From Neisseriales bacterium (GTDB lineage: Bacteria; Pseudomonadota; Gammaproteobacteria; Burkholderiales; UBA11063), in assembly GCA_008017145.1 (NCBI GenBank), contig SSGY01000063.1:1-7754 (forward strand): a stretch of 7,754 bases of DNA, written 5' to 3'. A program made the position numbers and the translations under genes. How positions within the stretch are numbered: the first letter of the stretch is position 1; every line of letters starts with the position of its first letter. This document shows positions 6,400 through 7,754 of the stretch, in pieces. Under the pieces are notes generated by a model. The model did no database searches. It was not told the DNA's origin and worked only from the letters and a program-made list of their open reading frames with translations.

Positions 6400-7754
6400 A
6401 TGGCGCTTAATATTCTCAATGATCGTGATGTGATGATTAACCGTGAACTAGGGCTTATCCAATTTTACCGACGAGTACTGGCTCAGGTATTGGATGAAAA
6501 TGTTCCTGCTTTGGAACGTTTGCGTTATTTGTGCATTGTTACCAAGAACTGTGATGAGTTGTTTGAGGTAAGAATTGCTCGTTTATTAAAGTGGGAAAAA
6601 GAACAGCCAAATAAGACTTTGCCAGATGGTTTGAAGGTTACTGAGGCTTTGGAAAAAATTCGCCATGATGTTAGTAATCTCTACAATGATATCTATTCGA
6701 TTTATCAAAATACAATTCTGCCATTACTCAATAAATATGATATTTACATATTAGATGCCAGACAATGGAATAAAGAGCAACAACGTTGGGCATACAATTA
6801 TTTTATTAACGAGTTAAAGCCAGTTTTAACCCCAATTGGTATCGATCCTTCACATCCTTTCCCTAGAGTGCCAAACAAAGGGCTGCATTTTGCGGTTGAA
6901 TTGGATGGCAAGGATCAGTTTGGGCGTGAATCTAAAATCGCGATTGTGGAGGCGCCAAGAATTTTATCGCGGGTTATTCGTTTACCTGAGGATTTAGCTC
7001 CTGCACCTAATACATTTGTCTTGCTACAAGATATCATTAGCCTTCATGTTAATGAGTTCTTTTATGGTATGTCGGTACGTGGATGTTATCCATTTAGGGT
7101 CACTCGTGCTGCTGATTTAACCGTTAACAGTGATCAAAAAAACTTACGCAATGCCTTAACTCGTGAATTACATAATCGTAAATATGCGGAATGTTCTCGC
7201 TTGGAGCTAGATATTTCCAACGGTGAGCCACCAATTAAATTTATCGACATTCTCTTAAAACAATTTAATATTACCCGCTCTGACTTATACCGCGTTTATG
7301 GACCCGTGAATCTCTCACGTTTATCTGATATTGCTTCAATGGTCGATGATGATAGTTTAAAATTTACATCATATAGCTCTGGGTTGCCAAAGGAGCTTCA
7401 GGAAGAGCCAGATATTTTTAAAGCGATGGCAAAGGGTGATATACTGTTACATACGCCGTATCAATCGTTTGATCCAGTAGTTGAGCTTACTCGTCGTGCA
7501 GCAGAAGATCCACATGTTCTGGCGGTGAAGATGACGGTTTATCGTACTGGGAATGATTCAGAATTGGTACAGAATTTAATTAAGGCAGCGCGTGCCGGTA
7601 AACAGGTTGTGGCTTCAATTGAGCTTTTTGCTCGTTTTGATGAGGAGGCGAATGTTGAGCTGGCTCGACAATTGGAAGAGGCTGGTGCGCACGTAGTTTA
7701 TGGGGTGATGGGATATAAAGTCCATGCCAAAATGCTGACGATTATACGTCAGGA
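6400..7754 (+). CDS. ppk: Polyphosphate kinase 1, 5' part
   Basis: Ppk1 polymerises the terminal phosphate of ATP into polyphosphate through a phosphohistidine intermediate, usually at the inner membrane face. The window holds 451 codons of a protein normally about 690 residues long. The N-terminal domain starts INRELGLIQFYRRVL (13-27) and carries CDELFEVRIARL, a variant of the usual NLDEFFxVRxAGL. PIGIDPSHPFPR marks the head domain. In the first catalytic domain, Arg382 (in YRTG), Arg412 (in ARFDEEAN) and His442 (in YKVHAKM) are spaced 30 and 30 residues apart. That exactly matches E. coli Arg375, Arg405 and the phosphoacceptor His435. The wording of the whole fragment is close to Neisseria-type Ppk1 as I remember it. 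The gene diverges from the nine-gene operon with its own ribosome site. The partner ppx is not visible. Confidence 0.96.
   Translation, partial: MALNILNDRDVMINRELGLIQFYRRVLAQVLDENVPALERLRYLCIVTKNCDELFEVRIARLLKWEKEQPNKTLPDGLKVTEALEKIRHDVSNLYNDIYSIYQNTILPLLNKYDIYILDARQWNKEQQRWAYNYFINELKPVLTPIGIDPSHPFPRVPNKGLHFAVELDGKDQFGRESKIAIVEAPRILSRVIRLPEDLAPAPNTFVLLQDIISLHVNEFFYGMSVRGCYPFRVTRAADLTVNSDQKNLRNALTRELHNRKYAECSRLELDISNGEPPIKFIDILLKQFNITRSDLYRVYGPVNLSRLSDIASMVDDDSLKFTSYSSGLPKELQEEPDIFKAMAKGDILLHTPYQSFDPVVELTRRAAEDPHVLAVKMTVYRTGNDSELVQNLIKAARAGKQVVASIELFARFDEEANVELARQLEEAGAHVVYGVMGYKVHAKMLTIIRQ

Noticed and set aside
6233..6433. 66-codon + strand open frame spanning the divergent region
   Set aside because: It overlaps the N-terminus of the hypothetical gene and the start of ppk in another frame, with no recognisable features.

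Overview
The window comes from an AT-rich bacterial chromosome, most likely a betaproteobacterium with Neisseriales affinity. The order folC-dedD-cvpA-purF is a known beta/gammaproteobacterial cluster. From memory, the polyphosphate kinase fragment reads closest to Neisseria-type Ppk1. An HPr-kinase-like protein also argues against enteric gammaproteobacteria. This placement is inference from memory; no search was run.

Layout: a short divergent intergenic region (about 6281-6399) separates two transcription units. To the right, on the + strand, lies the 5' two thirds of ppk (polyphosphate kinase 1), which runs off the window. To the left, on the - strand, nine genes run head to tail down to position 1: a small acidic conserved-looking hypothetical protein, a small two-helix membrane protein resembling YgfX/CptA, folC, a dedD-like SPOR protein, cvpA, purF, nadD, rsfS and a short hprK-like gene cut by the window edge. 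From folC down to nadD/rsfS the junctions are 0 or 1 nt. The ygfX-like/folC and rsfS/hprK junctions overlap by 13 and 20 nt. The only gap is 17 nt, after the first gene. A perfect TATAAT box sits just upstream of the first gene. This strongly suggests one long, translationally coupled operon.

Functionally the operon joins folate glutamylation (folC), cell-envelope/septal peptidoglycan binding (dedD), a membrane protein (cvpA), the first step of purine synthesis (purF), NAD synthesis (nadD), ribosome silencing (rsfS) and a nitrogen/carbon-PTS-type kinase (hprK). These are growth-linked housekeeping tasks.

The strongest anomaly is in purF. The glutaminase half keeps all its catalytic residues. 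In the phosphoribosyltransferase half, the near-invariant flexible-loop motif is replaced without any length change, and the second Asp of the PRPP-binding DD motif is Thr. The second oddity is the HPr-kinase-like gene, which lacks the usual N-terminal domain and sits behind rsfS rather than in a ptsN/rpoN context. No RNA genes, CRISPR arrays, insertion sequences or clear intrinsic terminators were seen.
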